A stretch of DNA of 64,000 nucleotides from Sphingobacteriaceae bacterium (GCA_016709575.1 JADJMM010000004.1:186001-250000); one strand, 5' to 3'; counted from the stretch's first letter, positions 38,441 to 50,186 are shown. The notes: generated from the letters alone by a model not told the origin. Numbers and translations: made by a program.

Positions 38441-40639
38441 CTATTTCTCGTCGATACGAATGACATTATTTACACCCTTCACTTTTTTGAGTTTTTCCAT
38501 TAAGTGACTAAGGTGTTTAGTATCGTGAACATAAATCATAATCGTTCCTTCAAAAATACCATCATCGGTATCAAAACTAATAGAACGCATGTTTATATTG
38601 TTTTCGTTGGAGATAACTTTGGTGATGTTGTTTACGATACCTAATTCATCTGTACCAACAATTTTAATACCCGCTAAGAATGAAATTAAATGTTCGTTCA
38701 TCCATTTTGCTTTTACAACACGGTAAGCGTAGTTAGATAATAATTTAACAGCATTCGGACAATTTACCCTGTGAATTTTAATTCCTTCTCCCACCGAAAT
38801 AAAACCAAACACATCATCTCCTGGAATTGGATTACAACAACTGGAGAGTTTATAATCGAGTTTCTGTAAATCGTCGCCAATCACCAACATATCGCTGGTA
38901 CCACGGGCTACTTACTAGTTGCTCAATTTTTTTGGAATCTGTTTTTCTTGGAGCTGTTTTTCGGGGTCCTCTTTATGCTTAACGAAATCTTTTATCTCTT
39001 TAGCATCCACATTCCCAACTGCTGCACGATAGAATAATTCTAATGAGTTTGGTAGATGTAAGAATTTACAAAAATCATTTACATTTTGTAAAGTGAAATC
39101 TAATTTAGCCTTGTAAAACTTCTTCTCTAAAATTTCTTTTCCTTCTTCCGCTACTTTCTTACGTTGTTCTTTTAAGGCATTCTTAATTTTAGATTTAGCA
39201 CGAGCCGTAATTACATAACCAATCCAATCTTCCTTTGGGGTTTGCTTATTCGAGGTGAGAATTTCAATTTGGTCACCACTTTTAATTTCGTAACTCAAAG
39301 GCACTAATTTATGATTCACTTTAGCGCCAATGCAATGCTCGCCAATTTTAGTATGGATATCAAAAGCAAAATCTAAAGCAGTTGCTCCGCTTGGTAACGT
39401 TTTCATATCTCCTTTAGGTGTGAAGACAAAAATCTCGTCGGAAAATAAATTTAATTTAAAATCATCTAAAAATTCTAAGGCGTTGGCATCAGGATTTTCT
39501 AACATCTCTCTGATTTTTCTTAACCAACCTTCTAAATTATTTTCTTTTTCAGCAGCTGATTCTTTGTATTTCCAATGGGCAGCGTAACCTTTTTCGGCTA
39601 ACTCATCCATTCTCACGGTACGGATTTGCACTTCTACCCATTTACCTTCAGGACCCATTACAGTAGTATGCAAACTTTCGTAACCATTACTTTTAGGAGT
39701 AGAAATCCAATCACGTAATCTATCCGGACTCGGATGATAAAAATCCGTAATGATAGAATATACTTTCCAACAATCTGATTTTTCCTGGTCTAAAGGTGTG
39801 TCAATAACAATACGAATCGCAAACAAATCATAAATCTCTTCGAAAGTGACACCTTTATTTTTTATTTTATTGTAAATAGAAAATATAGATTTTGGTCGCC
39901 CGAACATTTTAAACTTAAAACCTTGTTCCTTCAGGATTTCCTGTAGCGGCTCAATAAATTTTTGAATGAATTTTTTTCTCTCCGGTTCAGTTTCCTCCAG
40001 CTTGCTTACAATTTCTTCAAAGCCTTTATCGTCGGTATACTTTAAAGACAAATCTTCTAACTCCGATTTTATTGCGTTTAATCCTAAACGATGCGCAAGT
40101 GGCGCATATAAATACAAAGTTTCACTCGCAATTTTCATTTGCTTATCACGCTTCATGTGTTCAAGCGTGCGCATATTGTGTAAGCGATCGGCTAATTTTA
40201 TAAGGATAACCCTTATATCTTCAGCCATCGTTAATAAAACCTTCCTGAAGTTTTCGGCTTGTATAGAAGAGGATTGATCTATTACACCCGAAATTTTAGT
40301 CAAACCATCAATGATAGCTGCTACTTTTGGTCCGAATAATCCTTTAATATCTTCTAAGGTTAAATCGGTATCCTCAACAGTATCGTGCAATAAAGCGCAA
40401 ACAATAGCGGTGGCACCTAAACCAATTTCTTCGGCACAAATATGAGCTACAGCAATAGGGTGATAAATGTAAGGCTCGCCCGATTTACGGCGCATTTCTT
40501 TGTGAGATTCAACAGCTACCTCAAAAGCTTTGCGTATCATCTCCTTATCACCTTTTTCGAGGCGACGCTTACAGGCTTGGATAAGGGCTTTATAGCGGTT
40601 TAGGATTTCCTTACGTTCAGCTTCAAGATCGATTTGCAT
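38441..40639 (-). CDS. spoT: RelA/SpoT-type bifunctional (p)ppGpp synthetase/hydrolase, frame broken before ACT domain
   Basis: Alarmone enzyme of the stringent response, about 732 residues. N-terminal HD hydrolase ('ALLHDTVEDTDL'), synthetase ('PKSNGYESLHTTVMGPEG', 'VQIRT'), TGS ('FTPKGDMKTLPSGATALDF') and C-terminal zinc-finger and ACT region ('SSCCNPIPGDDVFGF', 'ISNENNINMRSISFD'). Between them the given frame reads 'IPKKLSN' followed by TAG TAA. With one A added to the A7 run the text becomes 'IPKKIEQLVSS', and a compensating base restores 'ARGTSDMLVIGDD', so the tandem stops lie in a shifted stretch and are not real. Neighbour genes are membrane and rRNA functions on the same strand. Confidence 0.9.
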
Positions 40640-40790
40640 AGGAGAACAGAGTTTGAATGATTAAATTTACAACCAATTCCAAATATATAAAAACTGAAAA
40701 CCATTTTTCTCTATATCTACTACTTTTTTCGCTCTGTTTACTACAGGGGATTGTTTAAAACCTTCAGAATGTTGCGTTACGAGGGATATT

Positions 40791-41348
40791 ATGAGCGCCT
40801 ATTCGGAATTAAGACCATGCAAATCAAAATCTGACGACGCCAATAATTTTCATTATCAAGGCGCGAGTTATATGGTGCTTTTTGAATTGTTTAAAAAACT
40901 TCCTGAAAATTTAAAAACCAAAAACTTCATCGACATTGGTAGTGGTAAAGGTCGCCCGTTATTTTGTGCAGAATACTCAGGTTTTAATAATTTAATTGGT
41001 GTTGAATTGGATAAAGAACTCGTTTCTTTAGCTAATGAGAATATAAAACTCTACTTACTAAAACGGAAAGAAAGTCATTTTAATTTCATTTGCGAAAACG
41101 CCACTACCTATTCTATTCCTGAAAACTCGGCAGTATTCTTTTTCTTCAACCCTTTCTCCGATAAAGTAATGGAATTTGTAGAGAAAAATATCACTGCCTA
41201 TCAAGCTAAAACCAATTCTGAAATCTTCATTATTTATGTAAATCCACAGTTCAAAAACGTGTGGATTAACGCGGGTTATGATATCTATCATACTGAAGGT
41301 AACAGCAGATACACTGAGGCTCTGATTTTTAGAAGGAAAGCCAATTAA
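40791..41348 (+). CDS. class I SAM-dependent methyltransferase-like protein
   Basis: A 185-residue protein. 'KNFIDIGSGKGRPLFCAEY' is SAM motif I, 'LIGVELDKELVSLANENIK' motif II, and 'SAVFFFFNPFSDKVMEFV' occupies the motif IV position in the form N-P-F. The substrate is unknown; the fold is that of the small unannotated methyltransferases of this phylum. It stands alone, 150 bases from the divergent SpoT gene. Confidence 0.75.
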   Translation: MSAYSELRPCKSKSDDANNFHYQGASYMVLFELFKKLPENLKTKNFIDIGSGKGRPLFCAEYSGFNNLIGVELDKELVSLANENIKLYLLKRKESHFNFICENATTYSIPENSAVFFFFNPFSDKVMEFVEKNITAYQAKTNSEIFIIYVNPQFKNVWINAGYDIYHTEGNSRYTEALIFRRKAN

Positions 41349-41360
41349 AAATATAATCGC

Positions 41361-41368
41361 TATCTTTA
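41361..41368 (+). promoter_or_regulatory. -7 box abutting the desaturase start
   Basis: TATCTTTA, one mismatch from TAnnTTTG, with only six bases between it and the ATG at 41375. Suggests a very short or absent 5' untranslated region. Confidence 0.4.
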
Positions 41369-41374
41369 CTGTCT

Positions 41375-42490
41375 ATGAAAACGCATCAACCCATCCGATT
41401 CGCAACCAGTAGCAAAGGCAACGAATTTTTTTCAGCTTTACGTCAAAGAGTTGATAAGCATTTTAAAGATAAAAACATTTCGAAGCATGCTAATGCAGCA
41501 ATGGTTATTAAGACTATTATTTTGTTAACAGCGTACTTGGTTCCGTTTGCAATATTTTTACTTATGCAACCAACATTTTGGATGTCGATGTTACTATGGA
41601 CCATTATGGGCTTTGCTTTAGCAGGAATTGGAATGAGTGTAATGCACGACGCGAATCACGGAGCATATTCATCTAACAAAACAATAAATTCTCTTTTAGG
41701 TCATACTTTAAATTTATTAGGCGGTTCTGTATTTAACTGGAAACTTCAGCACAATGTACTTCACCATACTTACACCAATATTGTACATATGGATGACGAC
41801 ATTGATGATAAATTAGTTTTACGTTTTTCTCCTCACACTGAAGTAAAATGGTATCATAAATTCCAATGGGTTTATGCTTTCTTTTTTTACGGGATTTTAA
41901 CTTTATACTGGGTTTTATTAAAAGATTTAATTCAGTTTATTAATTACACAAAACGTGGGGTTAATCCGAATACAAAAGAACAAAATAGAGTGACGTTTAT
42001 TAAAATGACACTTCAGAAAATAATTTACTTCATGTATATTTTAGTGTTACCGGTTCTGATTTTTAATGTGCCAATTCTGCCTTTGATTTGCGGTTTCTTA
42101 GTTATGCATTTTATTGCTGGATTAGTTTTAACAACCATTTTTCAATTAGCACATACAGTTGACGGAACTACTTATCCTCGTCCGGATGAAAACAACACTG
42201 TAGAAAACAATTGGGCGATTCATCAAATGAATACCACCGTTAATTTTTCAAGAAAAAGTAAATGGATTTCATGGTACGTTGGTGGTTTAAATTTTCAGGT
42301 AGAACATCATTTGTTCCCTCTTATTTGTCACGTTCACTATCCTGAAGTTGCTGAAATTGTAAAAGCAACTGCTGAAGAATATGGTGTTCCTTATTTGGAA
42401 AACAAAACTTTCAACGATGCGATGAAAGCTCACATGGTGGCTTTACGTAAATTAGGAAGATTGCCTGATATCAACGAAGCTTTAGCTTAA
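41375..42490 (+). CDS. membrane acyl-lipid/acyl-CoA fatty acid desaturase
   Basis: A 371-residue di-iron desaturase. The three histidine boxes are 'HDANH' (91-95), 'HNVLHHTYTN' (126-135) and 'QVEHHLFP' (C-terminal third), the last with Gln in the position typical of front-end or linoleoyl-CoA-like enzymes. Four hydrophobic spans separate them. No cytochrome b5 domain is fused. It introduces a double bond into acyl chains for membrane fluidity; position specificity is not readable. The stop codons of this gene and the converging PorE-like gene overlap. Confidence 0.9.
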   Translation: MKTHQPIRFATSSKGNEFFSALRQRVDKHFKDKNISKHANAAMVIKTIILLTAYLVPFAIFLLMQPTFWMSMLLWTIMGFALAGIGMSVMHDANHGAYSSNKTINSLLGHTLNLLGGSVFNWKLQHNVLHHTYTNIVHMDDDIDDKLVLRFSPHTEVKWYHKFQWVYAFFFYGILTLYWVLLKDLIQFINYTKRGVNPNTKEQNRVTFIKMTLQKIIYFMYILVLPVLIFNVPILPLICGFLVMHFIAGLVLTTIFQLAHTVDGTTYPRPDENNTVENNWAIHQMNTTVNFSRKSKWISWYVGGLNFQVEHHLFPLICHVHYPEVAEIVKATAEEYGVPYLENKTFNDAMKAHMVALRKLGRLPDINEALA

Positions 42491-44575
42491 TTTTCTTCGA
42501 TTAAAAATTCCGTTCTTCTGTTTTTAGCTCGTCCTGGTTCGGATGAATTATCTGCTATTGGTCGGCTTGCGCCAAATCCTTTTGCTTTAATTCTATCACC
42601 ATTAATTCCAAAACTTTCAAGCGTTGCTTTCACTGTAAAAGCACGATTAGCAGATAAAGCCTGATTAGCTCCTGCTGCACCAACGTTATCGGTATGTCCT
42701 TGTATTTCGATTATCATTTTAGGATTCTCCTTTAAATAAGAAGCAAAACTTTCTAATACTCTCTTCGATTCTTCTTTTAAATCAGCACTATTACTATTGT
42801 AATAAATATCATTAATCACAAACGAACTTCCAACTTTAACCGAATCCATTGTAATCACAATTGGTTTTACTGGCTCAGAACTTGCTTCAACAGTTTTGGT
42901 TGGAGACGTATTTGTTTTTGTTGAGCCGTTAAATGCAGCAACCGCTTGCTTCACATCTACAACGGCCGAATTATAAACCATTCCTTCTTTCTTCACACTT
43001 ACAACAACCTTCTCGTGTTTTTTTGTGTTGATAGCCATCATAAATTCTCCACTCACAGAATCTACTAAAGTTTTTATTTTCTCGTTAGTTCCTAAGGTCC
43101 TTACTTCTACTTGCGCGCCACGAATCGGTTCGCCGTCTTTATCAACTGCTTTTCCTCCTGTTAACGACATCTCTTCAGGTTGTGCTTCTTTATAGAGAGG
43201 AAAAGAATACAAATCATAACGCCCTGCCGCTTTTAAATTACTTACTTTTTCTCCCGCAAAAGAAACAAAGTAACCTGTTTGCGCATCTGTACTTACAAAA
43301 AAGCCGGTGTCATCGCCAGGGCCATTAATTGGTTTTCCAATATTTTTTGGCTCGCCCCATTCACCTTTATCATTCTTTCGTACATAAAAAATATCAAAAC
43401 CTCCAAAGCCCATGTGTCCGCCATTACCTGCTTTATCAGGACCGCTGCAAAAATAAAGTGTTTTGCTGTCCATGTGAATGAAAGGTGTTTTCTCGTGTCC
43501 GGGAGTATTTACATTTGGTCCGAGATTTATGGCTGGACCCCAAGTTCCTGTTACTGGATCTTTGTTTGATTGATATAAATCTACACCACCAAATCCACCA
43601 CGGCGGTCACTCGCGAAAATAATTGTTTTTCCATCTGCAGAAACCGTTGGTTGCGAATCCCAATAAACAGGATCATTAAACGGTGCTTTACTAAATGGTT
43701 TCCATTCATCATCATTATTTCTACTTACGTAGATATCGCAATTTTTTTGAGCACCACCTTCATCACGCATCATAGCGAAATACAAAAATTTATTATCCAT
43801 GGTGATGGTGCAACCACCCTGATTATCATTTGTAGCATTGAAAGGAAAAGGCATTTCTTCTCCCTTATCAAAAACATTTGTGTTATCCTTCCGTGAACGC
43901 ATAAAAACTTCTTGTTCTTTGTCGGACTGATAAACTACATTTTTATTATTGATGGGCATTAAACGCACATACAAACAATTTCTATCATCAGGAGAAATGT
44001 AGGCAAGATATTCATCACGCTCAGATGAAACACCCGCTACTAATTTAGGCTCGAAAGGAACAACTAATTTATTTAGTTCGCCTTCTTTTTCATCGACTTC
44101 ACCATTTCCTTTGCTTGGTAAAGTTCTTCGTTGTAGCTCTTGCCGAACTTACTCTCGTCGTTACTACTAAACTTGATAAACTTATTGAGGTATTTAGCTG
44201 CCGAATCATTTTTCAATTCCTCGTAATACGCAAAGCCTATGTAATAGTAAGGTTCAGAATGAATATCTGCACAAGAAGCTATCGATTTCATAAAATAAGG
44301 GACGCAAGGCATAAAAGATTTGTTCTCTAATTTTGCATGAACAATATATTCGAAACCCATACGGAGATTTGCTTCTGCAAAATCAGGATCTTCCTCCAAA
44401 CATTGTTTCAAAAACTTTAATCGCTCGGGCTTAGGCGTTTTTTGTCGGTACCCTTTAAGTATAATTTCTCGAGTTTTTTATCGATTTCTTTACAATACTT
44501 TTTCTCCCCTTCTTCATCTTGCGAAATAAGAGGGAAACATAAACAAACTAATAAACGAAGTAAAAGGTGGCGCAT
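42487..44575 (-). CDS. PorE-like TPR / PD40 propeller / CRD / OmpA protein, two frameshifts
   Basis: About 695 residues: signal peptide ('LLRLLVCLCFPLISQ'), TPR region with 'MKQCLEEDPDFAEANLRMGF', PD40 beta-propeller ('PTVSADGKTIIFASDRRGGF', 'TLYFCSGPD', 'GGFDIFYVRKND'), a carboxypeptidase-regulatory-like domain ('GGKAVDKDGEPIRGAQVEV') and a C-terminal OmpA domain ('IIEIQGHTDNVGAAG', 'NRRTEFLIEEN'). This order is that of P. gingivalis PorE, the peptidoglycan-bound part of type IX secretion. Indels lie near 44085 ('VKSMKKEGELNKLVVPFEP') and near 44440 in an A-run ('TPKPERLKFLKQCLEED'). Many paralogues exist, so PorE function is probable, not certain. Confidence 0.75.
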
Positions 44576-44738
44576 ATTCACAAACAATATATAAGCAAAT
44601 TTAATGCTAAGGGTTACACTTTAACATTTATTTATAATAGTTTGTCTACCTAAAAGTGTTAAAAACACCCTAAATCTGTTTATATGTTTATTATGCCAGA
44701 ATAGCCAAGCCCTGTACATTTAATCAAAATTAAAACCT

Positions 44739-46660
44739 ATGATGAATTTTATTGTGAATTACTGGTGGACTATTATCCCCGTATTCTTGTTGATCTTTTA
44801 CAAACTGTTTTTCAGACTATTTGGTATCATTATCATTGCTGAAGACAAAATTGGTTTAGTAACCAAGAAGTTTGTTTTATTTGGTAAATCTGAATTACCT
44901 CCGGGGCGAATTATTGCCGTAGAAGGAGAAGCCGGATTTCAAGCTCAAACCTTAGCACCGGGAATTTATTTCTGGAAATGGATTTGGCAGTACGAAATTA
45001 CCATGCAACCTTTAACCATTATCCCTCAAGGAAAAATTGGCTTATTAGTTGCTAAAGATGGTGCTGAATTAGAAACTGGTCATATTTTAGCCCGTAAAGT
45101 TGAATGTGATGGCTTTCAAGATGCTGTTGGTTTCTTAACTAAAGGCGGACGAAAAGGTCGTCAGAGCGCGCATATTACAGCTGGTACTTACCGTATCAAT
45201 ACCTTCTTATTTGAGATTTTTACTGTAGATATGTTTACAGTAAACGAAAATATGGTGGGAATTGTTACCACACTAGATGGTATGCCAATTGAAGAAGGAA
45301 ATATTGCCGGTAAAAATGTGACTGGTCATAATAATTTCCAGGATACAGATGGTTTCTTAAACAATAGCGGTAACAAAGGTTTACAGCCGCAAGTTATTTT
45401 AGCAGGTTCCTATTATTTGAATCCATGGTTTGCTTCAGTAGAACAAATTAAAATGACTGAAATTCCGATTGGATCAGTTGGTGTTGTTATTTCGTATGTA
45501 GGAAAAGAAGGTAAAGATTTAAGTGGTGCCGAATTTAAACATGGCAACATTGTAAGCAAAGGTGAAAAAGGTGTTTGGGCTGAGCCTCTTGGCCCGGGTA
45601 AATACCCTATCAATACTTACATTATGCGTGTTGAATTAGTACCAACAACTAACTTGGTGTTGAACTGGGCGAATGCACGCAGTGAGGCGCATCAATTAGA
45701 TAAACATTTAAGTACAATTACTGTTCGTTCTAAAGATGGTTTCCTTTTAATTTAGATGTGAGTCAGATTATTCATATACCAACTACCGAAGCTCCAAAAG
45801 TAATTGCGCGTTTTGGAAATATGGTAAATTTAGTTGGACAAGTTTTAGAACCAACTATTGGTAACTATTTTAGAAACTCTGCTCAAGACAGTGATGTAAT
45901 TGCTTTCTTAAGCTCTCGTAAAGAACGTCAGGATGCTGCTAAGAAAAGAATCAGTGAAGTGTTAGACCAATACAATGTAAATGGTGTAGATACTTTAATT
46001 GGAGATATCGTTCCGCCGGAAAGTTTAATGAAAACATTAACCGACCGTAAAATTGCGGAAGAACAAAACACAACTTTTGAAACTCAGAAACGTGCCGAGA
46101 TAACCCGTCAGGCTCTAGAAAAAGAAACAGCTGTTGCGGATATGCAAAAAGAAATTGTAAAAGCCGACCAAGGTGTATTAATTTCTGAACGTATTGCCGA
46201 TGCTGCTGTAAAAAAAGCAACCGGTGAAGCGCAAAGTGTGAAAATTGCTTCGGTAGCTGAAGCTGACAGATTAAAAATTATTGCTAATGCTGATGCAGAG
46301 AAAACAAAAGTAACTGCGAATGCCGAAGCTGAAAAAGTAAAAGCCTTAGCGAATGCTGAAGCGGAGAAAATTTCAGTAACCGGTAATGCAGAAGCTGAAA
46401 AGATTTTAGCGATTGGTAAATCAAACGCTGAGGCTTATAAATTATCAGTTAGCGCTATGGGCGGAGATAACTTTACTAAATTAAAAGTAACTGAAGCTAT
46501 TGGAAGAGAACGTATCAAAATTATTCCTGAAGTGTTAATTACAGGTGGTGGCGATGGCGCAAACGGACCAATAAGCGGATTACTTGGCTTACAATTATTA
46601 GAAGGCATCACTAAAAAGATGGTGGAAGATGGTGGTAAAACCGACGAGAAAAAGAAGTAA
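44739..46660 (+). CDS. SPFH/flotillin-like protein with N-terminal fourfold repeat, one frameshift
   Basis: About 640 residues: an N-terminal membrane helix, four repeated modules of 55-70 residues (about 37-90, 100-165, 172-236, 246-300; each with 'G-x-x-T/L-x-x-G-x-x-L/I-A/G-x-G-T/K-Y-x-I/L-N'-like endings), an SPFH core and a long Ala/Glu coiled coil ('ADAEKTKVTANAEAEKVKA') typical of flotillins. The end 'GGDGANGPISGLLGLQL' is conserved in that group. One missing T near 45745 separates the halves; 'KDGFLFNLDVSQIIHIP' restores them. Scaffold function in membrane microdomains is known for flotillins; here it is inferred. Confidence 0.8.
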
Positions 46661-47028
46661 TGGAAATTAATAAAATAAACATAGCTGAAAAACTTAATTT
46701 GTTTTCCGACCATTGGAATCCACGTATTGTGGGCGAATTAAACGGACAACATGTTAAGTTGGCAAAGTTTGCAGGTGAGTTTGTGTGGCATAAACATGAT
46801 AACGAAGACGAGATGTTTCTTGTATTGGAAGGAAGTTTCGTAATGGAATTGCGTGATAAAACGATGAACATAAACAAAGGTGAATTTGTTATCATTCCAA
46901 AAGGTGTTGAACACAAACCTTCCGCCGAAAAAGAAGTTCATATTATGTTGTTTGAGCCTGCAACTACATTAAATACAGGAAATAACTCGGAATCCGAGCT
47001 AACGAAAACTAAACTCGATTGGATTTAA
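46660..47028 (+). CDS. cupin domain-containing protein
   Basis: A 122-residue single cupin. 'AGEFVWHKHDNEDEMFLVLEG' supplies the metal-binding His-x-His and Glu, and 'GEFVIIPKGVEHKPSAEKEV' the second motif with its His. Probably a metal-dependent small enzyme or sensor; no substrate can be read. The ATG is just at the stop of the SPFH gene, so the two are coupled, and a strong terminator follows. Confidence 0.85.
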   Translation: MEINKINIAEKLNLFSDHWNPRIVGELNGQHVKLAKFAGEFVWHKHDNEDEMFLVLEGSFVMELRDKTMNINKGEFVIIPKGVEHKPSAEKEVHIMLFEPATTLNTGNNSESELTKTKLDWI

Positions 47029-47029
47029 T

Positions 47030-47064
47030 AAAAAAAGCCTCCGAATAATTCGGAGGCTTTTTTT
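47030..47064. terminator. bidirectional rho-independent terminator
   Basis: A-run, 'agcctccgaa', a short loop, 'ttcggaggct' and a T-run between the cupin stop (47028) and the converging thioredoxin gene (47090). Its stem shares 'agcctccga/tcggaggct' with the terminator at 5491-5522. Confidence 0.9.
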
Positions 47065-47089
47065 ATTATATTCTATTCTCTTTTAAAAA

Positions 47090-48593
47090 CTATTTCTTCT
47101 CTTGAGCATCTAAAGCTTTTATTAACTCAGGAACTTGTTCAACCGAAAGTCGTTTTGCTTTTATGACTTTATCTTTATCCAATAAATAAATTACAGGGGT
47201 CGAGAAAATATCGTACTTAGTTTTAATGTTATTTATATGAACCGGGTCCCAAACATTAATAAAATCATCCAGTTTATTTTCAATTAAATATTTACGCCAT
47301 TTATCGTACTCATGTTGAGTATACACACAAAATACTTTTACATCGTACTTCTTCTTTAATTCCTTATAGGCATCTACCAACTTTGGCATTTCGGTTTTAC
47401 AATGACCGCAATCTACATCCCAAAATACTAATACAGTATATTTAGCTTTAGTGCCGTACAAAGTCGTAAACAAAGGCGTTAGTTTCTGTACGTTATCGTA
47501 ATACAATTTTGTTACCGACTGACTTGTTTTTGCTGTATCGAAACCCATTTTATTTACAGCTTTCGAATTAACTGTATCTATCATTAGTAAATCAGGTGCT
47601 TGCGAACCCAATAGTAACGGTTTTAAAATATCTACGCGCTCAATAATTTTCTGAGCTGTTTTCTCATCATAAACACCTTTTGCTAGACCTGTGCGCACAT
47701 ATTTGTCAACCAAATTACAGAACACTCTATCGAAGCCCATAATTTTGCTTTGCTCGTAGGTTGGCATAAAATACGCTAATAAAAACTTGTACATGTCGCT
47801 ACCCGGTACGCACTGGCTCATCATACGATCAATCTCTACCGAAATGGTATCGGGTACTTGAAGAATTACTCTGTCAAAATAACGCTTAACTCTATCTGCG
47901 AAAAATGGGGTACGTAATAAACGATCATCCTTGAAGTTTACATCATCCCAAAAATGTGCTTTATAGTATTTGTATTGAGCAACGCTATCGGGACGGCCAT
48001 TACTAGCCTTTTGGAACATCTTTTAACTCTTTATCTGTTTTTAAATTTAACACATCACCTAACAATTTTCCTTTGTGCGCTTTCAAATAATCGGTGTCAA
48101 ATTTAAGAACCGCTTCATTTAAAGCTTTCATTTTTTCAGTCATGAACTTAATTGAATCAGGTTTAGCTAAGCTTTTACTTTGATCTTTTGCCTTGCCAAA
48201 TTCAATGTTTTTGTTCGTGATGAATTGAATGTATCCGAAAAAATCCTCGTTCTCTTTCGAGCCTGGAGCTTTTAAACCATTCACCATATCAGCCATATCA
48301 CTCGAGATGGTGAGTTTGGTATTCTCGTTTACAAAAAAATCGAAGTATCTAATCTTTTCTTGACTTACTAAAAAGTAAACACCTTTATCTAAATCCTTTT
48401 TTCCTTTAAAAACAATATTTCCGTTTTTTACCTTTTTACAAGTATCTACAATATATTGTTTATCAAAATTATATTTCGCTAAAAACACCATCGTGTCTTT
48501 CAAACCTTTGATGTTAATCTTAATATCGTAACCGCCTTGAGAATAGCTTAGAGTTCCGGTTAATAAACAAAATAGTACTGCTAGTTTTTTCAT
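47090..48593 (-). CDS. TlpA-like thioredoxin with DUF4369-type N-terminal domain, one frameshift
   Basis: About 500 residues. Signal peptide ('LLTGTLSYSQ'), a beta-rich N-terminal domain ('KINIKGLKDTMVFLAKYNF', 'GNIVFKGKKDLDKGVYFL') and helical DUF5106-like middle, then a thioredoxin fold ('VLVFWDVDCGHCKTEMPKL', 'FSTPVIYLLDKD') with active site 'CGHC'. Typical of envelope thiol-disulfide exchange proteins. The frames 48003-48611 and 47090-48019 join as 'ELKDVPKASNGRPDS' when one G is dropped at about 48007-48010. The start at 48593 precedes the signal peptide. A paralogue lies immediately upstream. Confidence 0.8.
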
Positions 48594-48610
48594 AAAATTT
48601 AATTGTGACA

Positions 48611-48618
48611 CAAAGTTA
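48611..48618 (-). promoter_or_regulatory. -7 box of the first TlpA paralogue gene
   Basis: TAACTTTG on the minus strand, an exact TAnnTTTG match, 17 bases before the ATG at 48593. A TTG lies 24 bases upstream of it, slightly beyond the usual spacing. Confidence 0.45.
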
Positions 48619-48645
48619 ATTATTCACTGAAATCTAAAAAATCAA

Positions 48646-50174
48646 TTACTTTGGCTTTTTTGCCTTTTCTTCTTCTTCAAATGCTTTTATTAAATCGCTA
48701 ATTTTTTCAACCGGCATATGTTTTGACTTGATAATTTTATTTTTATCCAACAAATACACTTTTGGAGTTGAGAAAATATCGTATTTGGTTTTTATATTGT
48801 TGATATGAACCGGGTCATAAACATTTATGAAATCCAATTTTTTATCAATGATATATTTACGCCATTTATCAAACTCATACACAGTATAAACAGAAAACAC
48901 TTTAACGTCAACAGTCTTTCTTAAATCGTGATAAATTTCAAGCAACTTTGGTATTTCAGTAATACAATGACTACAATCTACATCCCAAAATACCAAAACA
49001 ATGTATTTAGCTTGTACTGATGATAAGGTTTTATAAAGCGGGGCGAGCTTATCCATGTTTTTGTAATACAACTTTGTAACCGACTCGCTGGTAGAAGCCG
49101 TATCAAAACCCATTTTATTTACAATTTTCGCGTTCACGGTATCAATCATATATAAATCGGGTGCCACCGACCCAATTAATAATGGCTTAATGATATCAGC
49201 TTTTTCGATAATTTTCATTGTTGTTTTCTCATCGTAAATTTTTCCTGATTTACCGGTGCGAATGTATTTATCTACTAACATCACAAACACTTTATCGAAG
49301 CCAACTAATTTTGGATTTTCGTACTCCACCATAAAGTGAACAAACAAGAAATTGAACAATTCACTTCCAGGTTCACATTGTGATAAAATTTTGTCGATTT
49401 CGTTAGCAACAGTATCCGGACCTAATTGATTAACTATTTGCTCAAAATATTTTTTTAATCTCGAATCAAAAAACTGATTGCGGATCGTTCTTCCATCTTT
49501 AAAATCTACACCATCCCAATAATGACTTTTATAATAATTAAAACGGTACATAGTACTGTCATTTCTGTTTTTCAAACCAGCAGGGTAAGTTTTGCTTCCT
49601 TTTCAGTTCTTAAATTTAACCAAGCACCTAAAAACGTGCCTTCGTTTCTCTTAATAAAATCAGTTTCAAATTTTATCACATCTTCAGTAAAAGTTTTGGC
49701 TTTATCTTGCATGAACTTTGCTGAATCCGCTTTATTCATGCCCTTTGTTTTAGGAGCTAAACCGGTAAATTCTTTGTTTTTATCTACATAGAAACGCGCA
49801 TAGTTGAAAAATTCTTCGTTCTCCTTTGAACCAACGCTTTTAAGGTTGTATTGCAAATCGGCCATATCAGACGTAAGTGCGAATTTAAAGCTATCATCAA
49901 TAACAAAATCGAATCGGTGAATGGCTTTTCCTTCTTTATCTAAACTCGCCAAGAAATACATTCCTTTATCCAACTCCGTTTTTCCTTTAAATACAATATT
50001 TCCTTTCCATGCTGTTTTGCAGGTATCGACAATATATTGCTTGCCAAACATGTATTTAGCAAGATAAGCTACCGAATCAGGGAAGCCTTTAACGTTAATT
50101 TTTATCTCATAACCGTACTGAGCACTTGCTTGAAAACCAAAAAATACCAGTAAAAAGGGGATCAATTTCTTCAT
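48646..50174 (-). CDS. TlpA-like thioredoxin paralogue, one frameshift
   Basis: About 509 residues, closely related to the gene at 47090-48593: signal peptide ('LVFFGFQASAQ'), the same N-terminal domain ('KINVKGFPDSVAYLAKY', 'GNIVFKGKTELDKGMYFL'), middle domain and thioredoxin fold ('VLVFWDVDCSHCITEIPKLL', 'FSTPKVYLLDKN') with active site 'CSHC'. One missing A near 49595 splits it; repair gives 'KEAKTYPAGLKNRNDS'. The active-site dipeptide differs (GH versus SH), so the two may have different redox potentials. Tandem duplication is evident. Confidence 0.8.
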
Positions 50175-50178
50175 AAAT

Positions 50179-50186
50179 CAAATATA
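50179..50186 (-). promoter_or_regulatory. -7 box abutting the second TlpA paralogue start
   Basis: TATATTTG on the minus strand, exact match, with four bases between the box and the ATG at 50174. Predicts a leaderless mRNA. Confidence 0.5.

Noticed and set aside
38890..38926. Tandem TAG TAA between the catalytic and regulatory halves of SpoT
   Set aside because: The stops fall in a stretch shifted by an A-run indel and restored by a second one; the repaired text reads through into the conserved ACT region.
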